64,000 nt of DNA from an uncultured Polaribacter sp. Lineage in GTDB: Bacteria; Bacteroidota; Bacteroidia; Flavobacteriales; Flavobacteriaceae. The notes beneath the pieces are model-generated. The model ran no database searches and was not told where the DNA came from. It worked only from the letters and a program-made list of their open reading frames with translations. Both the position numbers and the translations under genes were made by a program. Position 1 is the first letter of the stretch, and every line of letters begins with the position of its first letter. Positions 1 to 9,747 of the stretch are shown piece by piece. The stretch spans positions 1 to 64,000 of the forward strand of contig NZ_CANMFI010000003.1 of the NCBI RefSeq assembly GCF_947497125.1. Reading direction: 5' to 3'.

Positions 1-221
1 CAGATATTAATGCTCTAGTCTTTTTTAATATAGAAGATACCGCTAAAAAGCGGCATAAGCGATTCACACGCTTTTCACAAAAAGTGAAAAGTGTTTTTGT
101 TTAGATGGGTATTTATCTAAAACAATAGTTCAGATATTAATGCTCTAGTCTTTTTTAATATAGAAGATACCGCTAAAAAGCGGCATAAGCGATTCACACG
201 CTTTTCATAAAAAATGAAAAG
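1..221. repeat. 130-bp tandem repeat with two hairpins per unit
   Basis: Bases 1-77 recur with no mismatch at 131-207, so the period is 130 bp. Each unit has a small hairpin (CCGCT-AAAA-AGCGG, at 40-53 and 170-183) and a second hairpin with an AAAAA loop. The second hairpin is CTTTTCAC/GTGAAAAG at 71-91 and CTTTTCAT/ATGAAAAG at 201-221, so the only stem difference between the copies is a paired C-G to T-A change. The array lies just after the icmF stop codon and may continue to the left of the window. Its function is unknown. It could be a processed 3' RNA structure or a repeat family. Confidence 0.85.
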
Positions 222-232
222 CGGTTCTCTGC

Positions 233-3200
233 TTACATGTTTCGTCGGTATTGCCCGCCAACTTTAAACAACGCTTCTGTTATCTGCCCTAAAGAACAAT
301 ATTTTGTTGCTTCCATTAACTTTTCAAATAAGTTATTATTCTGAATTGCAGCTTCTTGTAAAATAGCAATTTGCTCTACAACTTTGTTTGGATTTGCTTT
401 GTTTAACAACTCTTTGGTTTTAATTTGATATTGCTTTTCCGCTTCAGTTGCTCTAATTACTTCCGCTGGTTGAACCGTTGGTGATCCTTTAAAGCTCAAA
501 AAAGTATTTACACCAATTATCGGAAATTCTCCATTGTGTTTTAAGGTCTCGTAATATAAACTTTCTTCTTGAATTTTAGAACGTTGATACATCGTTTCCA
601 TCGCACCTAAAACACCACCACGTTCTGTAATTCTATCAAATTCATTTAAAACAGCCTCTTCTACCAAATCGGTTAATTCTTCAATTATAAAAGCACCTTG
701 AATTGGGTTTTCATTTTTTGTCAATCCTAATTCTTTATTGATGATTAGCTGAATTGCCATCGCTCTTCTTACAGATTCTTCTGTTGGTGTTGTAATCGCT
801 TCATCATACGCATTTGTATGCAAAGAGTTACAGTTATCGTTAATTGCATATAGCGCTTGCAACGTTGTTCTAATATCATTAAAATCGATTTCTTGTGCGT
901 GTAAAGAACGCCCTGAAGTCTGAATATGATACTTTAACATTTGTGCTCTTGGGTTTGCTCCGTACTTATTTTTCATTGCTTTTGCCCAAATTTTACGAGC
1001 AACTCTACCAATTACTGAATATTCTGGGTCAATTCCGTTTGAGAAAAAGAACGATAAATTCGGTCCGAATTTATTAATATCCATTCCTCTTGATAAATAA
1101 TATTCTACGTAGGTAAATCCGTTAGATAATGTTAGCGCCAATTGTGTAATTGGGTTGGCACCAGCTTCTGCAATATGATATCCAGAAATAGAAACCGAAT
1201 AAAAGTTTCTAACTTGTTTTTCAATAAAATATTCTTGTACATCACCCATCAAACGCAACGCGAATTCCGTTGAAAAAATACAGGTGTTTTGTGCCTGATC
1301 TTCCTTTAAAATATCGGCTTGTACCGTTCCTCTAACTTGTGCTAAGGTGTCTTTTTTTATTTGTTGATATACGTCCGAAGGCAACACTAAATCACCAGTT
1401 AAACCTAAAAGCATTAAACCTAAGCCATCATTTCCTTCGGGTAAATTTCCTTGATAAGTTGGTCTTTCTAATCCTTTTGAATCGTAAATTTCTTTAAATT
1501 TCGCTTCAACTTGTTTCTCTAACTTGTTTTCTTTGATGTATTTCTCACAATTTTGATCGATGGCAGCATTCATAAAAAAACCTAATAACATTGGTGCAGG
1601 ACCATTAATGGTCATAGAAACTGAAGTCATGTGATGGCTTAAATCGAAACCAGAATACAGTTTTTTAGCATCGTCTAAACAGCAAATAGAAACTCCTGCA
1701 TTTCCGATTTTTCCGTAAATATCTGGTCTTTCACCAGGATCGTTTCCGTATAAAGTAACAGAATCAAACGCAGTAGATAAACGTTTTGCATCCATTCCTA
1801 AACTTACATAATGAAAACGTCTGTTGGTTCTTTCTGGACCACCTTCACCAGCAAACATTCTTGTAGGATCTTCACCTGTTCTTTTAAATGGGTACAATCC
1901 TGCTGTAAATGGGAATTCTCCCGGAACATTTTCTTGTAAATTCCAACGTAATAAATCGCCCCAAGCTTTGTATTTTGGTAGGGCAATTTTCGGAATTTGA
2001 CTGTGTGAAAGCGATTCTGAATGTGTGTCTATCTTAATTTCTTTATCACGTACTTTAAATGTGTAAATAGGATCTTTGTATTTCTGAACTTTTTCTGCCC
2101 AGTTTAAAATGATTTCCCAATTGTATGGATCTAAATTTAATTTTACTTTTTCGAATTGTGCGATTAATAATTTTAAAAAGTCTTTGTCATCTTGAGCGGA
2201 GTCGAAAGACAGGATCTCATCGTTATCTAAACCAGATTTAGTAATAAAAGACTTCTCGACTGCGCTCGAAGTGACATCAATTAAAGATAAAATAGTTTGA
2301 TGAATTCCATATAGTTTTTGAGCTACTACAACTTGTGCATCAACTTGCGCATCATAACCTCTGTTGTTTTCTGCAATTTCAGATAAATAACGGACTCTAC
2401 TTGGCGGAATTACAAAGATTTTTTCAGACATTTCTTTGGTAATTTCCATGCTCGATTTTAAGTCGGCATTTGTCTTTTCTACCAATTTGTCCATAATACG
2501 TTTATACAACGTATTCATTCCTGGGTCGTTAAATTGTGATGCGATTGTTCCAAAAACAGGCATGTCATCCATATGAATATCCCACAGATTGTTATTGCGC
2601 ATGTATTGTTTTTTTACATCGCGAATAGCATCTAAAGCACCACGTTTATCAAATTTATTAATGGCAACTAAATCTGCAAAATCTAGCATGTCAATTTTTT
2701 CTAATTGTGTAGCAGCGCCAAATTCTGGGGTCATTACATACAAAGAAGTATCAGAGTGTTCTATGATTTCTGTGTCTGATTGCCCAATACCAGAAGTTTC
2801 TAAAATAATTAAATCAAACTCAGCTGCTTTTAAAACTTGTACAGCTTCATTTACGTATTTAGACAACGCTAGATTAGATTGACGTGTTGCCAAAGAACGC
2901 ATGTAAACGCGCTCGTTATTAATGGCATTCATACGAATTCTATCACCTAAAAGTGCGCCACCAGTTTTTCTTTTTGACGGATCTACAGAAATTAACCCAA
3001 TCGTTTTTTCTGGAAAATCGATTAAAAAACGACGCACCAATTCGTCTACCAAAGAAGATTTTCCTGCTCCACCAGTTCCTGTAATTCCTAAAACAGGAGT
3101 TTTAGAGTTTTTATTTTTAGTATGAATTTTTTCTAAAGTACTTTTTGCAACTTCAGGAAAGTTTTCTGCAGCTGAAATGGTTCTTGCAATGCTGCCAATT

Positions 3201-3685
3201 TCTTTTTTTGCTAAATCATCAATAGTTATGTTTAGTTTGTCACCAACGGCAAAATCAGAAGTCTTTACCAAGTCGTTAATCATCCCTTGCAAACCAAGTT
3301 CGCGTCCATCATCTGGAGAATAGATACGTGTAATTCCATAGTCCATCAATTCTTTAATTTCTTCAGGAAGAATAACACCGCCACCGCCACCAAAAATTTT
3401 AATGTGCTCCGCATTTTTTTCTTTCAATAAATCGAACATGTATTTAAAATACTCGTTGTGCCCACCTTGGTAAGAGGTAATTGCAATGGCATTTGCATCT
3501 TCTTGAATGGCACAGTTTACCACTTCTTCTACACTTCTGTCATGTCCTAAATGTATCACTTCAACCCCAGTAGATTGAATAATTCTGCGCATAATATTTA
3601 TGGCAGCATCATGACCATCAAAAAGTGCAGCAGCAGTTACAATTCTAACTTTATGTTTGGGTTTGTAAGTCGGTATTTGTTCCAT
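233..3685 (-). CDS. icmF: Fused isobutyryl-CoA mutase IcmF (B12 domain, G-protein chaperone, mutase)
   Basis: Adenosylcobalamin-dependent mutase that interconverts isobutyryl-CoA and butyryl-CoA in the cytoplasm, with its own GTPase chaperone in the same chain. The B12-binding domain has DGHDAA at residues 23-28. The MeaB-like GTPase has a P-loop GTGGAGKS at 203-210. The mutase domain starts near 560 with [12 protein letters not shown] and [18 protein letters not shown]. The length of 1150 aa fits IcmF, and the B12-first domain order separates it from ordinary methylmalonyl-CoA mutase. The unusual part is residues about 470-501 in the linker, which are encoded by an inverted repeat inserted in frame (separate entry). 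Substrate preference (isobutyryl- versus pivalyl- or isovaleryl-CoA) cannot be read from the sequence. Confidence 0.93.
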   Translation of the reverse strand: MEQIPTYKPKHKVRIVTAAALFDGHDAAINIMRRIIQSTGVEVIHLGHDRSVEEVVNCAIQEDANAIAITSYQGGHNEYFKYMFDLLKEKNAEHIKIFGGGGGVILPEEIKELMDYGITRIYSPDDGRELGLQGMINDLVKTSDFAVGDKLNITIDDLAKKEIGSIARTISAAENFPEVAKSTLEKIHTKNKNSKTPVLGITGTGGAGKSSLVDELVRRFLIDFPEKTIGLISVDPSKRKTGGALLGDRIRMNAINNERVYMRSLATRQSNLALSKYVNEAVQVLKAAEFDLIILETSGIGQSDTEIIEHSDTSLYVMTPEFGAATQLEKIDMLDFADLVAINKFDKRGALDAIRDVKKQYMRNNNLWDIHMDDMPVFGTIASQFNDPGMNTLYKRIMDKLVEKTNADLKSSMEITKEMSEKIFVIPPSRVRYLSEIAENNRGYDAQVDAQVVVAQKLYGIHQTILSLIDVTSSAVEKSFITKSGLDNDEILSFDSAQDDKDFLKLLIAQFEKVKLNLDPYNWEIILNWAEKVQKYKDPIYTFKVRDKEIKIDTHSESLSHSQIPKIALPKYKAWGDLLRWNLQENVPGEFPFTAGLYPFKRTGEDPTRMFAGEGGPERTNRRFHYVSLGMDAKRLSTAFDSVTLYGNDPGERPDIYGKIGNAGVSICCLDDAKKLYSGFDLSHHMTSVSMTINGPAPMLLGFFMNAAIDQNCEKYIKENKLEKQVEAKFKEIYDSKGLERPTYQGNLPEGNDGLGLMLLGLTGDLVLPSDVYQQIKKDTLAQVRGTVQADILKEDQAQNTCIFSTEFALRLMGDVQEYFIEKQVRNFYSVSISGYHIAEAGANPITQLALTLSNGFTYVEYYLSRGMDINKFGPNLSFFFSNGIDPEYSVIGRVARKIWAKAMKNKYGANPRAQMLKYHIQTSGRSLHAQEIDFNDIRTTLQALYAINDNCNSLHTNAYDEAITTPTEESVRRAMAIQLIINKELGLTKNENPIQGAFIIEELTDLVEEAVLNEFDRITERGGVLGAMETMYQRSKIQEESLYYETLKHNGEFPIIGVNTFLSFKGSPTVQPAEVIRATEAEKQYQIKTKELLNKANPNKVVEQIAILQEAAIQNNNLFEKLMEATKYCSLGQITEALFKVGGQYRRNM
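2185..2276. repeat. Palindromic repeat inserted in frame within icmF
   Basis: The left arm (2185-2210, reading TGTCATCTTGAGCGGAGTCG...) and right arm (2251-2276, reading ...GACTGCGCTCGAAGTGACA) are imperfect inverted repeats of about 25 bp separated by 40 bp. The arms encode VTSSAVEKS and SFDSAQDDK within the IcmF linker. From memory, the CTTGAGCG-AGTCGA arm is a common dispersed intergenic element in flavobacteria. Here it sits inside a conserved gene without breaking the frame. Confidence 0.8.
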
Positions 3686-3852
3686 TCGTAATAAATGTTT
3701 ATTTTTAGTCTTGCAATTTACGGAAATCTTAAAAACTTACATGAATCTTTGTCTTTTTATTAATTGTAATTCGTGATTTTTAACTTAATTTTATACTAAT
3801 GGTGTGGCATAATTATTGATTAATAAAAAGTAGAATCTTTAAACGATTAGAT

Positions 3853-4407
3853 ATGAAATATATAAAAATGTTATTGGTAATTGCAGTAGTAGTTTTTTCG
3901 TCATGTAATACTGTTAAAGTTGTCACAGATTACGATGCCAAAGTAGATTTTGATCAATACAAAACATTTGCATTTTACAAACCAGGTATTGACAAGGCCG
4001 AAATTTCTGATTTAGATAAAAAAAGAATTTTAAGAGCAATAGAATTTGAATTGACAGCAAAAGGATTTGTAAAATCTGAAAACCCAGACGTTTTGGTAAG
4101 TATTTTCACAAAATCTAGAGAGCGTGTAAACGTCAATCAGAACAATTTAGGTTATGGCTTTGGATGGGGTTGGGGTTGGAATCCTTGGATGTTTGGAGGA
4201 GGTATGAACAATACCGTAAATATCTCTCAATATTCTGAAGGAACTTTATTTGTAGATTTTATAGACAAAGAAAAGAAAGAGTTAGTGTGGCAGGGGATAG
4301 GTACAGGAGCTTTAAAGATTCAGAATAGAGAAAAGAAAGAAGCGAGAATAAAAGAGTTTGTGAAAGAAATTATAGCTAAATTTCCACCAGGAGCTGAAAA
4401 CAAATAA
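3853..4407 (+). CDS. DUF4136 domain lipoprotein
   Basis: Predicted outer-membrane-associated lipoprotein of 184 aa. The signal peptide ends in the lipobox VFSSC, with the lipidated Cys near residue 19. The body (DYDAKVDFDQYKTFAFY, then a Gly/Trp-rich stretch GFGWGWGWNPWMFGGG) matches the DUF4136 family as I know it. No enzymatic motif is seen, and the role of the family is unknown. It stands alone between icmF, which is divergent, and a small downstream ORF. A hairpin terminator follows its stop codon. Confidence 0.85.
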   Translation: MKYIKMLLVIAVVVFSSCNTVKVVTDYDAKVDFDQYKTFAFYKPGIDKAEISDLDKKRILRAIEFELTAKGFVKSENPDVLVSIFTKSRERVNVNQNNLGYGFGWGWGWNPWMFGGGMNNTVNISQYSEGTLFVDFIDKEKKELVWQGIGTGALKIQNREKKEARIKEFVKEIIAKFPPGAENK

Positions 4408-4410
4408 TTC

Positions 4411-4438
4411 AAAAGCGTTCGTTTAGAGCGCTTTTTTT
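4411..4438 (+). terminator. Rho-independent terminator after the DUF4136 gene
   Basis: The stem AAAAGCG/CGCTTTT is followed by a T run, 4 bases after the stop codon. Confidence 0.7.
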
Positions 4439-4452
4439 ATGTTTTAAAATGA

Positions 4453-4632
<180 letters not shown>

Positions 4633-4677
4633 CTTTCTTGCTAATTTAGTTTCAAAGAAGTAAACAAATTCAATACA

Positions 4678-5388
4678 ATGATAAAAAAAATAATAGTTTT
4701 AGTGTTTGCAATTCAACTAGTAGGTTGTGCAGAATTACACAAGGTGGTAAGTAATTTGCCAAATGGAGCTAGCTTGTCTGAGCAACAAATAGGCAATGGT
4801 TTAAAACAAGCTTTAGACAATGGTATTAAAAATCAGGTATCTAAACTAACGGCCCAAAATGGCTTTTATAATAATGATTTGGTAAAAATTTTATTACCAG
4901 AAGAGTTACAGGCGGTAGATAAAGGTTTGCGTAAAATAGGTTTAGGTAATTTAGCAGATGAAGGGATTAAGGTTTTAAATAATGCTGCAGAAGATGCTGT
5001 AAAAACAGCTACACCTATTTTTGTGAATGCTGTAAAGGAAATGACTTTTACAGATGCAAAAAATATTCTTTTAGGAGAAACCAATGCAGCTACAAATTAT
5101 CTTCAATCAAAAACACAGCAAGACTTGCAACAAAGTTTTATGCCAGTTATAAAGGAGTCTTTTGGTAAAGTGGGTGCTGATAAGATTTGGTCTAATTTAA
5201 TTGCAAAGTATAATTCAATTCCTTTTGTTAAAAAAGCAAATCCAGATTTAACATCATATGTTACAGATCAGGCTTTAAAAGGTGTTTTTACGATGATTGC
5301 TTTAGAAGAAAAAGGAATTCGTGAAAAAACAGGACTTAGAAATACAAAATTGTTGCAGCAGGTTTTTGCGCTTCAAGATTCGAAATAA
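4678..5388 (+). CDS. DUF4197 domain lipoprotein
   Basis: A 236-aa exported protein with the signal peptide IIVLVFAIQLVGC, whose lipobox is LVGC. The rest is mainly alpha-helical and matches DUF4197: ALDNGIKNQVSKL near the start, a central KILLPEEL, and VTDQALKGVFTMIALEEKGIR near the end. This family is common in proteobacteria and Bacteroidota and has no established function. No catalytic motif is visible. The gene ends before a strong terminator, so it closes the small transcription unit begun by the DUF5522 gene or stands alone. Confidence 0.88.
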   Translation: MIKKIIVLVFAIQLVGCAELHKVVSNLPNGASLSEQQIGNGLKQALDNGIKNQVSKLTAQNGFYNNDLVKILLPEELQAVDKGLRKIGLGNLADEGIKVLNNAAEDAVKTATPIFVNAVKEMTFTDAKNILLGETNAATNYLQSKTQQDLQQSFMPVIKESFGKVGADKIWSNLIAKYNSIPFVKKANPDLTSYVTDQALKGVFTMIALEEKGIREKTGLRNTKLLQQVFALQDSK

Positions 5389-5409
5389 TTATTTATAAAA
5401 TAGATTTAA

Positions 5410-5438
5410 GGTGTTACAATATGTAACACCTTTTTTTT
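5410..5438 (+). terminator. Rho-independent terminator after the DUF4197 gene
   Basis: Perfect 9-bp stem GGTGTTACA/TGTAACACC with loop ATA, followed by eight T. Confidence 0.95.
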
Positions 5439-5568
5439 GCCTTTTTGTTTTTACATTTATTAACAGGTAGTTTCGGTTTTACAACAAAAAAAAACAATTT
5501 CACAACCTTTTTTAGGATGCATACGATAATTCAAATAAATTTAGATGAAACTTTAAAATTGATGACCA

Positions 5569-5772
5569 ATGTTTTATTTAAACCGTTTGTATTTATGCGT
5601 TAGTGAAAAAAAGTTAAAAGAAGATTACATCAGATTGGTTGAAGAGTCTGATAATTATAGATTTGTAGATGAGGTTAAAAGTGATATGGCAGCTTTTAGA
5701 GCTATGAAAATTCTTGAAAAACTAAATAAAGTTAGTTTTTTAGAGAACGGTATTTCAAAAAGTAAATTTTAA
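5569..5772 (+). CDS. Small hypothetical protein
   Basis: A 67-aa ORF of no recognised family. After a short hydrophobic start ([13 protein letters not shown]) it is charged and probably helical ([34 protein letters not shown]). There is no signal peptide or metal motif. Its TAA stop overlaps the stop codon of the convergent pyrF gene, sharing bases 5770-5771. Amino acid composition looks like a real protein rather than a shadow ORF, and nothing is coded opposite it, but no ribosome site or promoter is clear. The start could also be different. Confidence 0.5.
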   Translation: MFYLNRLYLCVSEKKLKEDYIRLVEESDNYRFVDEVKSDMAAFRAMKILEKLNKVSFLENGISKSKF

Positions 5773-6587
5773 TGTTTTTTTAAAATTTCTGCCATTTCAT
5801 TTTGAAGTTCTTTTGCTTTTGTTGCAGCCTTTTCTGCAAAATCTAACCCATTAGAGGCGTATATAATTCCTCTAGAAGAGTTAATTAAAAGTCCGACATT
5901 GTCATTCAATCCATATTTACAAACGTCTTGTAAATTACCACCTTGAGCACCAACACCCGGAACTAATAAAAAAGAAGTAGGAACTATGTTTCTAATTTCT
6001 TTAAAATATTCGGCTTTAGTTGCCCCTACCACATACATTAAATTTTCACTATTTTTCCAGTTTTTAGAAGTTTCTAAAACTTCTTTATATACTTCTTTTC
6101 CGTTTATTTTTTTTGTTTGAAAATCGAAAGCTCCTTCATTAGAAGTTAAGGCTAACAGAATGGTGTGCTTGTCTTTAAAAGCTAAAAAAGGTTCTATAGA
6201 ATCTTTACCCATGTATGGTGCAACTGTTACAGAATCGAAAGCTAAGTCTTCAAAAAAAGCTTTCGCATACATAGAAGAAGTGTTGCCAATATCACCACGT
6301 TTTGCATCTGCAATAGTATATATTTCTGGGTGCTTTTCATTTAAATAGTTAATTGTTTTTTCTAGAGATTTCCAGCCTTTAATACCATAAGCTTCGTAAA
6401 AAGCAGTATTTGGTTTGTAGGCAACACATAATTGATGAGTTGCATCAATAATTGCTTTATTAAATTCAAAAATAGGATCGGCTGTTTTTAGTAAATGTGC
6501 CGGAATTTTGTTTAAGTCGACATCTAAACCAATACATAGAAAAGATTTCTTTTGCTTAATTTGATCAATAAGTGCTTGTGTTGTCAT
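5769..6587 (-). CDS. pyrF: Orotidine 5'-phosphate decarboxylase (type 2)
   Basis: Converts OMP to UMP, the last step of de novo pyrimidine synthesis. The catalytic motif is in [17 protein letters not shown], with the Lys of DAKRGD as the proton donor, and the phosphate-binding end reads [12 protein letters not shown]. The length of 272 aa and the start [20 protein letters not shown] fit the type 2 (mycobacterial and Bacteroidota) form. The ORF track begins 10 codons earlier at 6617. I prefer the internal ATG because the family begins there. Convergent with the 67-aa ORF. Confidence 0.95.
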   Translation of the reverse strand: MTTQALIDQIKQKKSFLCIGLDVDLNKIPAHLLKTADPIFEFNKAIIDATHQLCVAYKPNTAFYEAYGIKGWKSLEKTINYLNEKHPEIYTIADAKRGDIGNTSSMYAKAFFEDLAFDSVTVAPYMGKDSIEPFLAFKDKHTILLALTSNEGAFDFQTKKINGKEVYKEVLETSKNWKNSENLMYVVGATKAEYFKEIRNIVPTSFLLVPGVGAQGGNLQDVCKYGLNDNVGLLINSSRGIIYASNGLDFAEKAATKAKELQNEMAEILKKH

Positions 6588-6703
6588 TTTGTTTGCTGAA
6601 AAAAAATAGTTATGCAAAAGTACTTATTTTTTGTTTTTAAAAATAAAATTGTGCTGTAAGTATTTAATATCTTGCAAGACTAATTTTTTAAAGAGAATAA
6701 CAG

Positions 6704-7195
6704 ATGATAAAAAAAGTATGTTTCCTATTAACAATTGTTTTTGTAAGTTGTAATTGTAACTCGCCAACAATTTTTACAGAAGAAGCTTTAAGTGAAAAAG
6801 TATATAATTTAAAGGATGAATCTTTTCTTTTTAAAGACATTCTAGCTAAAAATAAAGGAAAAAAGATTTTAATTGATGTTTGGGCTTCTTGGTGCAGAGA
6901 TTGTTTGGTTGGTTTGCCCAAAATAAAGCAGATACAGCAAGATTTTTCTGAGGTTGCTTATGTTTTTTTATCTGTTGATGAGCGAACAGCTTCTTGGAAA
7001 AGAACCGTAGAAAAGTATAACATAAGTGGGCAACATTATAATTTACCCAAGGGAATGAAAAAGGGTGATTTAGTCCGTTTTTTAAAAGTAAGTTGGATTC
7101 CTAGGTATTTAGTAATTGATGAAAATGGTAAAATCCTTGTTTTTAAAGCAACAAACGCAAAAGATTCTCAAATTACAAAAGCTTTAAAATCTTAA
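6704..7195 (+). CDS. TlpA-like thioredoxin-fold lipoprotein
   Basis: A 163-aa exported redox protein. The signal peptide MIKKVCFLLTIVFVSC ends in a lipobox with Cys16. The redox site is WASWCRDC, with cysteines 64 and 67 in a CxxC, followed by a TlpA/AhpC-TSA fold (VAYVFLSVDERTASWKR, then SWIPRYLVIDENGKI with the cis-Pro region). It probably reduces or exchanges disulfides in envelope proteins. The partner is unknown. It is divergent from pyrF and appears to be a single-gene unit. Confidence 0.85.
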   Translation: MIKKVCFLLTIVFVSCNCNSPTIFTEEALSEKVYNLKDESFLFKDILAKNKGKKILIDVWASWCRDCLVGLPKIKQIQQDFSEVAYVFLSVDERTASWKRTVEKYNISGQHYNLPKGMKKGDLVRFLKVSWIPRYLVIDENGKILVFKATNAKDSQITKALKS

Positions 7196-7314
7196 ATATA
7201 AAACGTTTTAGTAACTATTTGAGATAATCAGTTTCTTTTCTTTTTTCATTTCTTAAATTTACATCAAAATAAAATAGTAGTAAAAACCTTGTTTAGGGTA
7301 AAAAAAATATAATT

Positions 7315-8073
7315 ATGAGAGCAAAAATAGTAGCTGGAAACTGGAAAATGAATAATGATAAGAAAGAAAGTAAGCAGCTTATAAAAGATTTAAAAAAATC
7401 GATCAAAAGATTGAAATTTAAAAATACACGTGTCATTGTTGCGCCAACTTTTGTTAATTTATCATCTTCAATAAAAGCGGCTAAAAAATCTAGGGTAGAG
7501 GTAGTTGCACAAAATATGCATCATGCAAAAAACGGAGCATATACTGGAGAAATTTCTGCAGATATGTTAAAGTCAATCGGAATTAAGACTGTTATTTTAG
7601 GACATTCTGAACGAAGAACTTATTTTAACGAAACAGACGCTTCTTTGGCTTTAAAAGTTGATGCTGTTTTAGCGAATGAATTAGAAACTATTTTTTGTTT
7701 TGGAGAGCTTTTAGAAGACAGAAAAGCTAACAATCATTTTGCTGTTGTAGAAAGTCAATTAACAAATGCATTGTTTCACTTAAACGCATCTGCATGGAGT
7801 AGTATTGTTTTAGCTTACGAGCCTGTTTGGGCTATTGGTACTGGCGAAACAGCAAGTGCAGAACAAGCTCAAGAAATGCATGCTTTTATTAGAGGCATTA
7901 TTGCTAAAAAATACACAACAGAGGTAGCAGATGCTGTTTCTATCTTATATGGTGGTAGTGTAAAGCCAGCAAATGCAGAAGAAATTTTTTCTAAACCAGA
8001 TGTAGATGGTGGTTTAATTGGTGGAGCAGCATTAAACGTAAACGATTTTACAGGAATTATTAAAGCAATCTAA
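7315..8073 (+). CDS. tpiA: Triosephosphate isomerase
   Basis: Interconverts dihydroxyacetone phosphate and glyceraldehyde 3-phosphate in glycolysis. All family landmarks are present: substrate-binding GNWKMN at residues 8-13, the catalytic His in GHSERR near 95, the catalytic Glu in AYEPVWAIGTG near 167 with the flexible loop, and the phosphate loop YGGSVKPANA. The length of 252 aa is typical. A strong terminator follows, so the downstream prmA is a separate unit. Confidence 0.98.
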   Translation: MRAKIVAGNWKMNNDKKESKQLIKDLKKSIKRLKFKNTRVIVAPTFVNLSSSIKAAKKSRVEVVAQNMHHAKNGAYTGEISADMLKSIGIKTVILGHSERRTYFNETDASLALKVDAVLANELETIFCFGELLEDRKANNHFAVVESQLTNALFHLNASAWSSIVLAYEPVWAIGTGETASAEQAQEMHAFIRGIIAKKYTTEVADAVSILYGGSVKPANAEEIFSKPDVDGGLIGGAALNVNDFTGIIKAI

Positions 8074-8105
8074 TTCGTATTTTCTAAAAGAAAACCAATA
8101 AATTT

Positions 8106-8140
8106 GCATCAAGATACTAATTATCTTGATGCATTTTTTT
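8106..8140 (+). terminator. Rho-independent terminator after tpiA
   Basis: Perfect 11-bp stem GCATCAAGATA/TATCTTGATGC with loop CTAAT, followed by a T run. Confidence 0.95.
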
Positions 8141-8153
8141 TATCACATTTTTT

Positions 8154-8990
8154 ATGGACAATATTTATATAGAATATAATTTTACAGCAACCCCAAAGGA
8201 ACCCGCAACAGAAATTTTAATTGCAGAACTTGGCAATGTTGGTTTTGAGAGTTTTGTTGAAAATGAAAATGGTGTAACAGCCTATATTCAGAAAGAAGTT
8301 TGGAAAACAACTATTTTAGATGATATTTTTATTTTAAATTCTGATGAGTTTTCTATAGAATACAATCAGAAAGAAGTTGCGCAAACAAATTGGAATGCAG
8401 AGTGGGAAAAGAACTTTTCGCCAATTCAAGTAGATGATTTGGTAAGTGTTAGAGCTCCTTTTCATCAGAATCCTAATTTAAAATATGATATTGTTATAGA
8501 GCCAAAGATGAGTTTTGGTACAGGGCATCATGAAACGACACACATGATGATTCAGCATCTCTTAAAATTAAATTTAGAAGATAAAAAAGTTTTAGATATG
8601 GGTTGTGGTACTGGTATTTTGGCAATTTTTGCTGAAATGAAAGGTGCGAATCCAATTGATGCTATTGATATTGATAACTGGTGTTATGAAAACTCTTTAG
8701 AGAATGTAACACGTAATAAGTGTACTAACATTAGTGTTTATGAAGGAGATTCATCTTTATTAACAAATAAAAAGTACGATGTTATTATTGCCAATATTAA
8801 TAGAAATATTTTATTAATGGATATGCAAATCTATACAAACTGTTTACATGAAAATGGTGTTTTACTTTTAAGTGGATTCTATCAAGACGATATTACTATC
8901 ATTGATGCAGAGGTATCTAAATACAATTTAAAATTAGAGACTTTTATTGAACGAAATAATTGGGTTGCTTTAAAATATAATAAATTGTAA
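8154..8990 (+). CDS. prmA: Ribosomal protein L11 methyltransferase
   Basis: SAM-dependent methyltransferase that methylates ribosomal protein L11. The substrate-specific N-terminal domain is followed by MSFGTGHHETTHMM, which is diagnostic for PrmA, then the SAM-binding VLDMGCGTGILAIFA and the NPPY-like site NINRNILL. The length of 278 aa fits the short flavobacterial form. It is followed after 10 bp by clpS and then by a small ORF, forming a three-gene unit that ends at the bidirectional terminator at 9.6 kb. Confidence 0.97.
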   Translation: MDNIYIEYNFTATPKEPATEILIAELGNVGFESFVENENGVTAYIQKEVWKTTILDDIFILNSDEFSIEYNQKEVAQTNWNAEWEKNFSPIQVDDLVSVRAPFHQNPNLKYDIVIEPKMSFGTGHHETTHMMIQHLLKLNLEDKKVLDMGCGTGILAIFAEMKGANPIDAIDIDNWCYENSLENVTRNKCTNISVYEGDSSLLTNKKYDVIIANINRNILLMDMQIYTNCLHENGVLLLSGFYQDDITIIDAEVSKYNLKLETFIERNNWVALKYNKL

Positions 8991-9000
8991 TTTTGTAAGT

Positions 9001-9276
9001 ATGAGTACAAAAGAAAAAAAACAAGAACAGGTAGATGTTTTAGAACAGCAAGTTAATCAGCATGAGATTGTTTTGCATAATGATGATGTAAATACCTTTG
9101 ACCATGTGATAGATTCTTTAATTGATGTTTGCGATCATACCTTGGTGCAGGCAGAACAATGTGCAACATTGGTTCATTATAAAGGAAAATGTACCGTAAA
9201 ATCTGGTGAGTATAAAGATTTAGAGCCAAGATGTTCTAAATTGTTGCAATTGGGTTTATCTGCAGAATTAGTTTAG
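9001..9276 (+). CDS. clpS: ATP-dependent Clp protease adaptor ClpS
   Basis: Adaptor that delivers N-degron substrates to the ClpAP or ClpCP protease. The 91-aa sequence has the hallmark HNDDVNTFDHVIDSLI, in which the NDD-N-F segment forms the N-end-rule pocket, followed by a CxxA-like helix region (QAEQCATLVHYKGKCTV). The N-terminal extension is short and charged, as usual. It lies 10 bp after prmA, and the next ORF starts 2 bp after its stop, which suggests translational coupling. Confidence 0.95.
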   Translation: MSTKEKKQEQVDVLEQQVNQHEIVLHNDDVNTFDHVIDSLIDVCDHTLVQAEQCATLVHYKGKCTVKSGEYKDLEPRCSKLLQLGLSAELV

Positions 9277-9278
9277 GG

Positions 9279-9551
9279 ATGGATAATGTTTTTAAATATT
9301 ACCAGTTTTCTACTTTTTTTAAAGATAATTCTGGCGCTTTTTCAGGAAATGAAATAAGCTACACTTCTTTAAATGACACTCATTTTTTAATTTTTGAAAA
9401 AAAGAATACTTCATACGTACTTTACGTATCTAAATACCTGCAGAGAAGCGATATCGGTGTTGAAAAGCCATTAATTTTAGAGTTGTTGGTAGAAGACTAT
9501 GATAAAAGTTTACCAGAACATCGTTTAATGATTAAGCAATACTTATATTAA
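9279..9551 (+). CDS. Hypothetical protein coupled to clpS
   Basis: A 90-aa soluble protein that I do not recognise. It alternates beta-type hydrophobic segments (HFLIFEKKNTSYVLYVSKYL) and ends in a charged helix (YDKSLPEHRLMIKQYLY). There is no signal peptide, membrane segment or cysteine. The ATG lies 2 bp after the clpS stop codon, so translation is probably coupled and the protein is made along with ClpS. A link with N-end-rule proteolysis is only a guess from position. Confidence 0.7.
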   Translation: MDNVFKYYQFSTFFKDNSGAFSGNEISYTSLNDTHFLIFEKKNTSYVLYVSKYLQRSDIGVEKPLILELLVEDYDKSLPEHRLMIKQYLY

Positions 9552-9611
9552 GTAATTCTAGGGAAAATTTAACCAATTTCTTTGCTGTAATTTATAAATA
9601 TTAAGCACAAA

Positions 9612-9642
9612 AAAACCGTAACAAATTAATGTTACGGTTTTT
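9612..9642. terminator. Bidirectional terminator between the clpS unit and the tRNA genes
   Basis: The stem AAAACCGTAAC/GTTACGGTTTT has A and T runs on both sides, so it can stop transcription from prmA-clpS (plus) and from the tRNA genes (minus). Confidence 0.9.
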
Positions 9643-9644
9643 AG

Positions 9645-9730
9645 TACTGAAGGCGGGACTTGAACCCGCACGGCCATTACTGACCACTGGATTTTAAGTC
9701 CAGCGTGTCTACCAATTCCACCACTTCAGC
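9645..9730 (-). tRNA. tRNA-Leu (anticodon TAA)
   Basis: The minus strand gives an 86-nt tRNA: acceptor GCTGAAG/CTTCAGT with discriminator A, D-loop AATTGGTAGAC, anticodon stem-loop around CTTAAAA with anticodon TAA, a long class II variable arm, and T-loop GGTTCAAGTCC. No CCA is encoded. Confidence 0.96.
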
Positions 9731-9747
9731 ATTGGTATTTTGAATAG

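Noticed and set aside
895-3125. Plus-strand ORFs opposite icmF (895..1077, 2589..2882, 2922..3125)
   Set aside because: They lie fully inside the well-conserved icmF gene in other frames, with no promoter or family match.
5409-5568. Upstream extension of the 67-aa ORF
   Set aside because: The reading frame has stop codons shortly before the ATG, and another ATG nearby opens a different short frame with no support.
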